A stretch of DNA of 64,000 bases from the NCBI GenBank assembly GCA_963744905.1, contig CAVUUV010000007.1, positions 62,001-126,000 of the forward strand, in the 5' to 3' direction. Each line of letters begins with the position of its first letter. Positions within the stretch are counted from its first letter, which is position 1. A program made the position numbers and the translations under genes. The stretch comes from DATFFO01 sp963744905. Its GTDB lineage: Bacteria; Actinomycetota; Acidimicrobiia; Spongiisociales; ZC4RG35. Positions 20,467 through 30,391 of this stretch are shown here, piece by piece. A model generated the notes under the pieces. The model worked only from the letters and a program-made list of their open reading frames with translations. It was not told the DNA's origin and made no database searches.

Positions 20467-20646
20467 GCCCAAGGAAATGCGAGACAAGGTACAACGGCGA
20501 GCGTGGACACGGACCTGTCCGGGCATCCGATTTCATTCGTCATCAAGAGGGGCGAGGACCCTGGATCACGAGATCTCCCTAGGCATATCGATTGCACCGA
20601 GGTGGAGGTAGACGGAGTGGGCGCCGTCTCCATCCAGGGAAAGTGA
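20467..20646 (+). pseudogene. Coding remnant in frame with the preceding gene
   Basis: After the TAA at 20464 the same frame stays open for another 59 codons with plausible protein (SVDTDLSGHPISFVIKRGED and later DCTEVEVDGVGAVSIQGK) to a TGA at 20644-20646. There is no obvious start codon, so it may be a third part of the broken upstream gene or a truncated neighbour. Confidence 0.35.
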
Positions 20647-20754
20647 ATGTCCGACGCATCGAGTCAGAACAGCCGTGCGACTCCACCGCCCGAAAATGTG
20701 TGGCTTCTGATCAGAAAACACATGGTGCTGCCCGAATGGGCCGGGGTGCCCGAT

Positions 20755-22508
20755 TCAGGGTGCCATGCTCGGGCCGATGGGGGCACGACAGATGGTGCCG
20801 TCGGGCCACAAACTCTCCGCCTCGGGGCTGTTCTTGGGCACGTAATAGCTTCGTTCGGATACGAGATGGAAGAGTTGACCGTCGAACCGCCAGGTGCCTT
20901 CGAAGACGCTCCATTCCTTCTCCCCTGATTCGGCGGCGGTCGCAACCATCAACACCATTCCGTCGGGCCCTTCGCTGCATTGCAGGTTGTCCAGGTGGTA
21001 TGGCGCGGCCCCGTAGCCGATGGACCCTGTTTGTCCTGCCGTGATCCGTTCTGGCCCCGGCCCGCCCGGCGCGACTTCCAGCGGTCTTGGCGAGGCCTCG
21101 TCGTGGGACAGTTCGTAGAACTGGAGGACGGAGATCGACCCGGCCGCCTGTTGGGTTTTTACCGCCAGTTCCGCTCGGTCGTCGCCGTTCAAGTCGGTAG
21201 CGGCGAACGCTTCACACATTCCTGTGGCGGTTGCCTGACCGTTCGGCTGGATGGTCCACACCTTGGTAGCCCCCACGAACTGGTGGTGCCATGCGACCAC
21301 GCCACGGTCAGAGACCATCCTCCAGGCTGGGTCTCGATCGGCATCCTGTGGGTGATGGCCTGGCGGCTATTGAGACGATGTCGTCTCGGCCGTCACCGTC
21401 GAAATCGCCCGACACTCGGGACGTGTTGCACATGACCTGCTCATGGGGCTGGAGACCGGCGTTCCCGGAGAGATCGACCGGTAGAGGGAGCCAGCGGCGC
21501 CGGCGACCCACAAGTCGGCTTGGGTCATGGCGAGGGCGACGGGTTGGTCGATGCCGTAGGCGGTCCAGTTGGTTCCGTCGCCGACCGCTACCACAGGGCG
21601 GTGAGGGATGGTGACGGCGATCTGGTCCCCGTTCCCGGCCATTTCATAGGTATTGGTGCAGTTACCGCATGGTTCGAAAGGGACGGTTCTGACCGTCTGC
21701 ATCGTGTCGGGATCGATTTCATACAGAGCTTGTTCGCCTCCCGCCCAGACGGTGTCGGCCGCCATCACGATGTGGCTGATGGTGTCGTCGATGTCCACCT
21801 GCGGCTAATGGAGAGGTCGTGGGTGTCGACGGCGGTCACGCCCCCCGGAGAGACGTCGGCCACCCACAGCTTCTCGAATCCCCACTCCAGATCCTGTGGG
21901 TTGGGCGCCTCGACAACGTCCATTCGGTGACCGGTTTCGGCATCGACGCCCGTGATGGTTCCTTCCCCCGGTGGCTGGTCGGGCCCACAGCACGCCACCC
22001 ACACCGTGTCGTCCACCAGGGTCATCCCCGATTGCAGGCGAGTGACCGAGGCGGCGAAGGCCGATTCAAGACGCCCCGCGTCGAGTCGGATCACGGTCTG
22101 GGACGTGAAGTCGGACAAAAACAGCGAACCGTCCTGTGCCTGGGCGGCGAGGACCTGACTGTCCGGCCCCACCTGATACTCATACCGACGTTGGAGATTG
22201 TCGCTGTCCAACAGCTCGATCAGGCCCGAACCGTGGATGACCCACAGGCCTTCGTCGTCGGCGGCGAGCAGTCGAACGTCGGAGCCGACGTTGGCGAGCG
22301 GGTTCGGGACCAGTTCCGCTTCAGTCGGTAGGCCAGCGGGGGTCTCTTGGGTGGTTGAAGGCTCGGTGACCGAAGTGGTTGGCGAAGCGTTGGTGGGTGT
22401 CGGCGCAGGTTGGGTCGACGTGGGCGACGGAGACGCCCCCACGCAGCTGACGACCATCATCGACAACAAGATCACGGTCGAGAAGCGAATCCTGGGTCGC
22501 ACACTCAT
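20755..22508 (-). CDS. Beta-propeller / FG-GAP-like lipoprotein, frameshifted
   Basis: A lipoprotein signal (STVILLSMMVVSC, Cys near 22) and a Ser/Thr/Pro-rich linker are followed by repeats of YncE/propeller type (DDEGLWVIHGSGLIELLDSD; DDTVWVACCGPD; ADTVWAGGEQALYEID). The C-terminal half has an FG-GAP/VCBS-like calcium motif (GDFDGDGRDDIV) and DLNGDDRAELAV. The whole is one protein of about 580 residues split by three frameshifts, near 21800, 21485 and 21320. It would sit on the cell surface; function unknown. Confidence 0.65.
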
Positions 22509-22588
22509 ATGACGTTCCCGATCGGGGATGGTTCGCCCGCTAGGGAAGAACTATCCAACGAATCGGACTGGTGGTGAACCTGACTGAG

Positions 22589-23040
22589 TCAGGTCCAGTC
22601 GGGGTTGGGCATCAGGGTAAGACTTTGGTCGGATCCGACGCCCTTGAAGCCGATGGTTCTGACCGTCTGGCCGACTCGGTCGGCGAAACCGCTGTAACCA
22701 GGGACTCCGAGAACGACATGGGTGCTGGACGCAGGTGGATACGAGGTCGAAGCTGATCATCTAGTGCTCTCACTGGTGGGCGGGAATTGGGAGGAGGTCG
22801 GGCCGAAGACGATCGCAACTAGACGGCTGATATCTGCGAGATCAATGGACGCATTCGAGGTGCCACGACCTCTCTCTCATCAGCGCTCCCGCTATGAGGA
22901 GAAGCTAGCAACTGGTGGTCAGGTCGGAGGATCCCAGGACACTCAGGCCACTGTGGAGGCGTTGGATGTCTCTCACCAACCGGCCAAGGCAGGACGGCAG
23001 CTGACTGAATACGCTCCGCTATAGCTCGTGAGGTCGATGC
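22589..23040 (-). pseudogene. Degraded coding fragment, unrecognised
   Basis: On the minus strand a frame ending at 22589 reads credible protein (STHVVLGVPGYSGFADRVGQ, TIGFKGVGSDQSLTLMPNPD) but has an in-frame TGA about 60 codons from the end, upstream of which similar coding continues (DLADISRLVAIVFGPTS). A further piece in another frame reads VRDIQRLHSGLSVLGSSDLT. Possibly the C-terminal part of one secreted protein. No intact gene can be defined. Confidence 0.3.
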
Positions 23041-23066
23041 CGATCAGTAAGTGAGGTGTCAGGATC

Positions 23067-23160
23067 GGGCGACTGCTGCGTTTGATTGTTTGTGAAAGTT
23101 GGTTTGCGCGTTTTTGTGTGTGAAAGATTTTGCGGTTTGATATGGTTGTTCGTTGGAGCG
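23067..23160. other. A/T-rich, T-biased island
   Basis: About 90 bp with GC far below the rest of the window. The plus strand is rich in T and G and contains two similar units, GTTTGTGAAAGTT and TTTGTGTGTGAAAGATTTT. It could be a promoter/UP region for the fragment downstream or a trace of foreign DNA. Confidence 0.4.
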
Positions 23161-23680
23161 TTGATTCCGGATCAGGTGGCTGCTGGCAGTCGCTGTAGTG
23201 GCGCTACTCGTGATTCCCCTTCTCGCTTTGGCGGGCGGCTCCTGGCTGGAGTTCGAGAGGGCGACATTCGGCTCGGTGACGTGGCTCGCGCAGCGCACTC
23301 TACAGGGGTCAGCTCGGGTGGGTCGAGGATGGTCCGTTCTTCGCCTATCTGACTGCTAAGGAGGAGTGGAGTGTGCCAGGCCTGGACCAGTGCGGCTCGG
23401 AGAGCTCCGGATTGACCGCAGCGGTGTAGATACAGTCAGAGTTCGGTTGGACTTCGTGGTTCCAGAGGTGCATCAGGCAGTACACCGTAGTGTACTGCAA
23501 CGATCCGTGCCCAAGGTCCTGGGTGATCTTATGGCGGCTGGTTCACCGTCTGTCGGTGCTCCTCCCGTCGACGGTTTGAACTGGCTTTGGCTCTGGCGTG
23601 GCGATGATCGCTTTGCTTCGGAGTTGCGCGGTGCCTGGGAGAGAGGCGGGAGAGATCGACCTTCCCAAGACAGATAGCCG
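23140..23680 (+). pseudogene. Broken exported-protein gene
   Basis: A signal-anchor-like stretch (RWLLAVAVVALLVIPLLALA, from about 23175) and SWLEFERATFGSVTWLAQRT read in one frame with no start codon. A plausible continuation (LGWVEDGPFFAYLTAKEEW, ending 23429) is in another. A third frame stays open from 23366 to 23677. The start is probably near ATG 23140. No family recognised. Confidence 0.35.
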
Positions 23681-23765
23681 ACCCGTGGCCGGCCCCGGAC
23701 AAGTCTGAGCTCGTGGAGTCTCGAGATTTCCGGACCTCGGAGTGGCCCGGATCGTGGGCGCATCA

Positions 23766-24949
23766 TCAGGGCTGTTTACCGTATTCGAAGTGCATCGGGT
23801 CGGGAACGATCCAGTCGCAAGAACAGGTGAAACCCCATTTCTGCATGATCTGGACCAGGCTGGGGTCCTGGTCGCCGGTGGATCCGAATTGGTTGGTGGG
23901 GGCGTTGATGTCGACGGCGGCGCCCCAGGAGTGGCGGGACAGTCCGGCCGGTGTGCCGGTGACGGTGCGGACCAGGCGTGGGTACCAGCAGCCGGCGAAC
24001 CCGGCCGGGTCGATCAGGTGGGAGAGGCCCTGCTCCTCGAGCTTGTCTAGGGCGCCGGTGAGCATCTCGGTGACCGTGCGGTGGCAGGTGATCTGGCCGA
24101 GGATCGGCACGTTGGTGGTGATGATGTTCTGGTCGGTGAAGGCGGGGTCTTCGTCGAAAGTGGATCCGCTTCGGTTGGTGTAGGCGAACTCGCCCAGTGC
24201 GCTTTGATGAACACCTGAGGGAGGACGGCGTCGCCGTGGCGCAGCCAGGGTGTCTCTTGGGAGGAACGGATCCGAAGCGGTGCGGATCGATTGTGAGAGC
24301 GCCCAGATGCGGCGTGCCATGTCGTGTGGGCCAGGTCGGAGGCGACCAGTGCGTAGCGGTCGGTTGCGATGGGCAGGCTGGGGTCGGCCTGGTCGAAGAC
24401 GACCTCGGCGGCGGCGACGGTGGCGTCGGGTGCGATCCCGGCCACTACGAAGACGGCGCCGTTGAGAGTGAGGGTGTCTCCGACCTGGGCGTTGCGTAGC
24501 CGGGCGGAGGTGGCTCCCAGGATGACCGTGCCAGGTCGGAGCGGGTCGAGGTCGCCGTTCGGATCGAACGGCGCCTGGTCGGTGGGGCGCATGGCGAGAG
24601 CGTCGAGGGGGATCACCCAGCCACCGGTCTGGTCCAGTTCGACCACGTCGCCTTTGACGATCGACACCTGATCGAACAGGTCTCGAAGTCCTGCGACGAG
24701 GTCGGCGGACAGCCCTCCCGTCGACCACACCAGGTAGGTGGTGGGACCGGGTTGGGTGGTGGGGGTCGAAGCGGCCACGGTGGAGGTAGTGAGGGTGGGT
24801 TCGGTGGCTGTTGCCTGGCGGGTGGTGGTCGGCTGGGCGGCAGGTGTGTCGGAGGGGGCGACAGTGGAGGGACCGGCGACAATGACGGTGGCCGAATACC
24901 CCACCGCTGCTCCCAGTATGAGGACCACCACGACGATCCCCCGTCTCAT
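23766..24949 (-). CDS. M15-family D-Ala-D-Ala carboxypeptidase-like, frameshifted
   Basis: The C-terminal zinc peptidase domain shows both metal-binding motifs, SRHSWGAAVDIN (H-x6-D) and DPMHFEYG, of the peptidase M15/VanY group acting on peptidoglycan. Upstream is a signal-anchor (RRGIVVVVLILGAAVGYSA), a Thr/Pro-rich linker and an extracytoplasmic domain. One clear frameshift near 24200 separates HGDAVLPQVFIKAHW from GEFAYTNRSGS. The ATG at 24949 overlaps the anti-sigma stop (ATGA), placing it in an operon with an ECF sigma factor; envelope-stress control is inferred. Confidence 0.75.
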
Positions 24950-26706
24950 GACGGTGCCATGGTCTGGGCGAGTTGTGTCAGTTCTTCCACCCCCACGGTG
25001 TCGCTGGTCATCTGGATGACGTGGCCGTCTTCGACCCACTCCAGGGTGGAGGTGGCGGCGTCGAAACGCCCCGGCAGGCCTCTGACCTGGGTGGCGATCA
25101 CGTCCGGGCCGGCCGGTGGTTGAAGCTGATCACCGGGGGCGGTGGTGATGAGGACGGTTCGGCTGCCGGTGCCGGTGAGGAGGATGCGGGAAGTGTCGCC
25201 GTCGGCAGTAGCCAGGATGGACCATCCCTCCACCCGGGGCACCAGCACCCGCGGCGGGAGTTGGGCCGGGTCGACGGTGGCCGCCTGGGCCCAGTCGGTC
25301 GGGACTATACGACCGGTCATACCCAGGGAAGCGGCCGCCGCCAACAGATCCTGTTGGGAAACAGACCCGGAGACCACCAGGTTCAGGTTGTCGCCGTGGA
25401 CGGACACCGCGTCGCCCCGGGGATTCAGATACCCCACCGACCCTCCACCCAGATCGACCGGTTGGGCGAAGGAACCCGAGATGCCGAACAGTTCAGGTCG
25501 GGTCCAAGAATCGGTGGCCTGGACCATCAGCCAGGATCGGCCATCACTCCAGGAACCGACCTGCACCTGGTCGCCTTCGGGCAGCGGCCAGTGCCCGAAC
25601 CGGTGCGGCCCGAAGCCGGCCTCGAGGTCCGGGTGGGGACCGTGGCCGGGCCCTCGACGAATCCTCCCGAGCGGGCGCCGGGCGGCACACTTACCGTCAC
25701 CGGTGCAGGGGAGACGGTGAGGTTTGGAGGCTGACGATGAGGATGGGCCGGTCGGTGGGGTCGTCGTAGCCGCGGCGGATCTGCCACAGGTTCCTTTGCG
25801 GCGTGTCCGTGGCGAACACCTCCAGCCGCACCGGACCAGAGTGTCGGCGTCGAGCCACATCAGAACCCGGTCGGTGGGATGGAACTGGCGCCACGCCCCC
25901 TGGCTGGTTATGGCCGGATCATGTTGGCTCCGGCCACGGTGGTTTGCACCTGAACCACGTCCCGGCTGTTCAGGGTGGTGTCACCCAACACGCTCAGGCC
26001 GCTCCACCAGTTCAGGCTCCGACCCGGCCCGATGATCTCCAGCGGCGCGACCACCCCCTGATCGAACGGCTTCAGGCCCTGATAGGCGACCGTGACCGGC
26101 GGTGGCTGGCAGTCGGGCAGAGCGTCGAGCGGACACGGTGGAGATGCCTCCGACACCAGACTCACCGTCGGCGATGGCCAGCTCGACGTTGTTGGATGAC
26201 CAGTCCGGGCCCGGGTAGGCGGTGGTGTCGACCAGGTCGAGGGCCAGCTGCTCGGGAGCCGAATACGACAGCGTGCCCGTGTAGACACGTTCCGGCACGT
26301 CGGGATGCCATCCCCGCTCTACCACCAACAACCCCGCTCGAAGCCCGGTCACCGAAGGACTCGCTCTGTGGAGGCGATCACCCAGATCGTGGCCCTGGAT
26401 CGATTGGACACGTCCCTGGCCGGCTATCATCGCCCCGCCATCAGCCCGATCAGAGCGGCCGCAGCCACCTATCACAACTGGTCGATGTCTTCGAGCGGTC
26501 TGCAACGGAGGACGATCGTGGTTCGGCGCCTTGGAGACGTCGCTCCGGGTCAACAGGTCATCCAGGAGCAGCAACTGCTCGGAGAAGGCGGAACAATCAG
26601 GACATTCGGCCACATGCGTATCCAGATCACCTTCCAGGGGCCGGTGGTCGTCGTGAGCGGCCGACATCGCCGCCTGGATCCGATCGCACGTCATCTCAGG
26701 CATCAT
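24946..26706 (-). CDS. Anti-sigma factor with zinc-finger and RseB/LolA-like domain, frameshifted
   Basis: About 585 residues once joined. It starts MMPEMTCDR and carries a zf-HC2-type anti-sigma motif HVAECPDCSAF (about 31-41). A hydrophobic stretch near 26420-26460 is split between frames. Then comes an extracytoplasmic region resembling MucB/RseB-type domains (YTGTLSYSAPEQLALDLVD) and a long beta-rich tail ending TVGVEELTQLAQTMAPS. At least five frame changes occur (around 26500, 26430, 26170, 25900, 25850-25640). Its start lies inside the sigma gene's last codons, the usual sigma/anti-sigma coupling. Confidence 0.7.
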
Positions 26707-27221
26707 CGGCTTCCGGCTGGAGGATGGCGATCAGCCGCTTTCGGGCCCGGAACACGCGGCTCTTCACCGTGCCCGACGGAACCCCGATGGCTGTGGCCGC
26801 CTCGTCGTAGCTCAAACCGACCACCCAACCAGCACCAACGCCTCTCGCAGCGACGCATCAACGGCCCAACGCGTCGGAACCTCTACACCGAGATGCGGTC
26901 AGGAGAAGACCTCTGCCTTCCACCTCCCGATCGACCAGCGGAACCACCCGGCGTCGCGTGCGGGACCGGCCGGCGTCGTAGCGGCGTTCCGGGCGATGGT
27001 CATCAGCCAGGGCACGAACCGGTCCGGGTCCCGCAGTGTCCCCAATTTGCGGTGCACCCGAATGAACACCTCCTGGGACACGTCCTGGGCCAACACCGGG
27101 TCCCCCAACAAGTGAACCACGTACCGCCACACGTGCCCGTGCATTGCCCGGACCAGACGCTCGAAAGCGACGACGTCCCGGCGGCTGCCGCCTCGACATC
27201 CGCCGCATCCGGGCGATCCAC
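26696..27221 (-). CDS. ECF-type RNA polymerase sigma factor, frameshifted
   Basis: About 170 residues after joining. Sigma region 2 is clear (VVAFERLVRAMHGHVWRYVV; LAQDVSQEVFIRVHRKLG; RFVPWLMTIARNAA), and region 4.2 is clear (LSYDEAATAIGVPSGTVKSR then VFRARKRL). Breaks occur near 27180, 26965, 26890 and 26835. The start I infer is ATG 27221 (MDRPDAADVEAAAAG). The TGA at 26696-26698 overlaps the anti-sigma ATG. It would direct transcription of this operon and others in response to an envelope signal. Confidence 0.75.
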
Positions 27222-27365
27222 TCAACATCTCCTCGCACCGACACCCCATCATCGTCCACCCATCCCGCCCGCCCGACATCCCGGCACAGACACAGACGAC
27301 ACTGATGCGCCGATCGTTGACAGCGATCGCGTGGCTCACTGAGGCGAGGCGTCGAGGTTTGGGCG

Positions 27366-27402
27366 GTGAGCGTCGCCGGGCGACGCCTGGAACCCTGGGT
27401 TG
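27366..27402. repeat. Dispersed repeat R2, copy 1
   Basis: 37-bp element upstream of the sigma operon containing GGGCGACGCCTGGAACCC. It matches, with one mismatch in the shared core, two copies at 42.03-42.15 kb. The core GCGTCGC-CGG-GCGACGC is an inverted repeat. Confidence 0.75.
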
Positions 27403-27834
27403 AGCCCACCCGAGTTGCCCGTCAGGCGGGGCAGCGGATCGTGTCCTAGATGGTGACCAGTTTCTGGATGGTGACGATCTGGCCGGTCGATCTCCCTGAC
27501 GAGCCAGCCGGAGGGAGATATTGCGACGGCTGACGCCGATGGCGGAGCCATGGCAGGTGGAGGCGCCTTCGGGGACGGCACAGCGTGATCATGTGGGCAT
27601 GCAGTCGGCAGGCTGCGCTACTGGACCGCTGACATCTCAGGCAATCGATTAGCCAGACCCGGTTCACGCACCCTGATCGCAGCGCCCGACCATGCTCCGA
27701 CCCTGGAAGCGCCCGCCATCGGTGCCGTCGTGGATCTGGCGGGGCTGGGGTTTCCGGATCGTCTCTCCTGACAGACTGAGCCGAGGCCGAGGCGGTCGGT
27801 GAACTCTGGCGTGCAGCGCGTCGTCTCAAGTCAT
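27403..27834. other. Gene-poor stretch
   Basis: About 430 bp in which I see no credible gene on either strand. Short open frames have no start, ribosome site or domain. It probably holds the promoter of the Kelch lipoprotein gene and remnants of degraded sequence. Confidence 0.4.
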
Positions 27835-29395
27835 GTGAAGAGAATCAGCCTCACGCTGATGACAGCGGTGATCGTTGCCTGCACCGGCGCCGGTCCTTCG
27901 ACCTGGGGTCAACAGTGGTGGATCGCCCATCCACCGGCGTGGCACGGTGACTTGCCTTCCATACGAGATCTCTTCGCAACCCGTTCCTGGGTGGAACCGG
28001 GGATGGTTGTCCGTGGAACCCCCTTCGAGATCCGGTCCGAGCCGTCGATGTGGATCGGGGAGTGGCGGGAATCTCGGCCGGAATCATGGTCGAGGGTGTC
28101 TCTCGGGATCGTCACGTTTCAGCCGGTTCGATGGTCGGGGTTGAATCCGGGACGGATGCTGCGGGCAGGGTGCGGATTGGTCATGCGGGTGGATGTTACG
28201 ACGACTCCTGGCTAGATGGGGAGATCACGCCGAGTCAGTCCTGGTCGACAGCGTGCACCCACGCCCCGCCGTCCGCTCTCCGCCTTCGACTCGATCCGCC
28301 TCTCGATGGGCTACAACGACGACCTCCTCTTCACATGCAAGTGATTTCGAGATTTCGTGGTGCGTCGGGGATGCGACGAGTGGCGTGGCATGCAGTATAG
28401 ACGGGCAGTCCAGATCATCCCGGCAGGAAGTATTCGCTCCTGCCCGGCCTGGGACCCGACATCAGTGTGGTGGAGTCGTCGGCGCCCGACCCCACCGACC
28501 CTTCTACCTCGATCCGGGCCTCTCACGCCGGGCGGGCACAGGTCTGTGGGTGGGCGAAATGATCGTGTGGGGCGCTCGGAAACCGACTCGTGCCCCGACT
28601 CGTGGACGGTGCTGTCTACACCCGGATCGGGTCGCTGGCGAGCTATCCGCAGAGTCCCTTCGAACGGGGTCGGTACCGCGCGTCTCACGGAGAGTCGATG
28701 ATCGTGCGGCTACGACAGACCGCCGCTATGACCCAGCCACCGCCACCTGGACCAGAGTGGCCGACGGGTTCGGTGCCCCGCGACGATCAGCACCTGCTTG
28801 CCGTCCAGGCATCGGTAGCTGCGCCCTGGAGCCTCCGGGCGATGGGTGACCGGCCTGCCAGGATGGCCTCGGTCATGAGATTGCTCCGGCGCCGCCGGAG
28901 GACGGAGCACCAGGAAGCGGTGCGCCCAGTGAGCGGCACCGGGGCGACGGGCAACCGTCCGAATTCTGCCGTGGTCGGTACCTCGGCTATTGGAACGGCC
29001 AGAGCTGGGTCGATCTCGACGCTGAGGCGCTGGCCAGCAAAGATCTTGCCGACTGCTCCTACCCGCACCAAAGCGCCATCAGCGGCCAGGCCATCATCGT
29101 TTGGGAAGACGAAGATCATCCCACCCGCAAGCTCGATTTCAGGACAGGCGAGTGGGCCGACATAGAGCCGATCCCGATTCCGGCGACCGAGGGAGCGAAT
29201 GGGCCGGTGCCGATGGGCGACCGATTCCTGGCGCAGGGCGGGGTTGGGCATCTACGACCGAGGCGCCTGGCAGAGCGTTACCCGCGGAGGAGGGGCAGCT
29301 CGACATGGTCTGGACGGGCAAGGAGGTGCTGATGTGGGGCGAGGGTGGGGGAGGAAGCCATCGACGCCTGGCGATGGTCACCGCCCGGCCACTGA
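27835..29395 (+). CDS. Kelch-like beta-propeller lipoprotein, frameshifted
   Basis: A GTG start at 27835 opens a lipoprotein signal (KRISLTLMTAVIVACTG, Cys near 15). Downstream, scattered over all three frames, are Kelch-type pieces: GTGLWVGEMIVWGARK, RYDPATATWTRVADG, ELDMVWTGKEVLMWGEGGG, and the end EEAIDAWRWSPPGH with TGA 29393-29395. Joined, it would be about 515 residues. One break coincides with a run of five G near 29347. It ends 2 bp from the convergent msrB stop. Confidence 0.55.
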
Positions 29396-29397
29396 AA

Positions 29398-29802
29398 TCA
29401 GGCTTCGGCTTCTTCCTCAGCAGGCTCCAGGTCGAGTGCCGCCGAGTTGATGCAGTAACGGAGGCCGGTGGGCTTGGGCCCGTCGGGGAACAGGTGGCCG
29501 AGATGGCCCCCGCACTTGGCACACTTGACCTCGGTGCGGGTCATCCCGTAGGAGCGATCCTCGGACTCCTCGATGTCGGCCTCGGGCATGGGCTGGTAGA
29601 AGCTGGGCCAGCCGGATCCGGACTCGAACTTGGTCTCGGAGGAGAAGAGCGGCTCTCCGCACCCGGCGCACCGGTAGACACCATCGGTGTGCTCATCCCA
29701 ATAGCGGCCGGTGAAGGCCCGCTCGGTTCCCGCTTTGCGCAGGACCTGATACTGCTCGGGGTTGAGCTTCTCACGCCACTCGGCATCGGTCTTGGGGGTC
29801 AT
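29398..29802 (-). CDS. msrB: Peptide-methionine (R)-S-oxide reductase
   Basis: 134-residue MsrB, repairing oxidised methionine (R-sulfoxide) in proteins. Two CxxC zinc motifs (CAGCGEP; CAKCGGHLGH) and the catalytic segment RYCINSAAL are intact, as is GSGWPSFYQP. I choose ATG 29802 because an AGGAG ribosome site lies 6 nt upstream; the frame extends 27 bp further to a GTG. Cytoplasmic. Transcribed after the NUDIX gene with a 40-bp gap. Confidence 0.96.
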   Translation of the reverse strand: MTPKTDAEWREKLNPEQYQVLRKAGTERAFTGRYWDEHTDGVYRCAGCGEPLFSSETKFESGSGWPSFYQPMPEADIEESEDRSYGMTRTEVKCAKCGGHLGHLFPDGPKPTGLRYCINSAALDLEPAEEEAEA

Positions 29803-29842
29803 TGCTCTCCTTGGGCTGTTGTCGGTCACGGCCTATTCAACG

Positions 29843-30289
29843 CTATTCGTCCAGATGGGCTTCCAGACGGTCGAGAAATTCTCCATAAACAGGGTTCAGC
29901 TTGCGTCTGGCCGTGGCCGGGTCGTACCAGGCCACCCGGTCGATCTCGGGGAAGCTCACCTGGCGGCCTCGCAAGGTGGTGGTGAACTCACCCGGCTGCA
30001 GCGTGGATGGGTCGTAATCTGCATGGGCAGCCCAGGCGGCCACCAGCTTGCCCGACCGCAGCCGCACCTCGCCCAGGTCCACCCAAGGCGCTGATGGAGG
30101 CTGCCACCCGGTCTCCTCGGTGAACTCACGGCGGGCCGTATCCAGGGGATCCTCTCCTTCTTCGACGAGGCCCTTGATCACCGACCAGGCGCCTTCGTCC
30201 TTCCTGGCCCAGAACGGCCCTCCCGGGTGCGCCACGAGAACCTCCAGGTGCCCGTCCCGGCGATACGGCAGGACTCCGGCCGACTTCAT
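29843..30289 (-). CDS. NUDIX hydrolase
   Basis: 148 residues. The complete Nudix box G-x5-E-x7-REFTEETGW occupies about residues 39-61 (GLVEEGEDPLDTARREF then TEETGW), with the preceding SAGVLPYRR strand and a tryptophan-rich loop. The arrangement resembles the Ap4A/RNA-cap type NUDIX enzymes often seen near CHAD-domain proteins. I chose the ATG at 30289 directly before the first conserved strand. The substrate is not determinable. Confidence 0.92.
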   Translation of the reverse strand: MKSAGVLPYRRDGHLEVLVAHPGGPFWARKDEGAWSVIKGLVEEGEDPLDTARREFTEETGWQPPSAPWVDLGEVRLRSGKLVAAWAAHADYDPSTLQPGEFTTTLRGRQVSFPEIDRVAWYDPATARRKLNPVYGEFLDRLEAHLDE

Positions 30290-30391
30290 GATGGGGATCT
30301 CATAGGGACTCCCTGGGTCAAGGGCGATGATGCGAAGGGGTGGGCGGGTTGTCAAGCGGCAGCCAGGGCCCGATTCGTTACCATCTCGAGG

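Noticed and set aside
20647..20928. 93-codon plus-strand frame
   Set aside because: It runs opposite the FG-GAP-containing lipoprotein, whose minus-strand reading has clear motifs.
29101..29985. Long plus-strand frame reaching across msrB
   Set aside because: Only its first part matches the Kelch protein; the rest is the reverse of msrB and the NUDIX gene, and a short shift gives a proper end at 29395.
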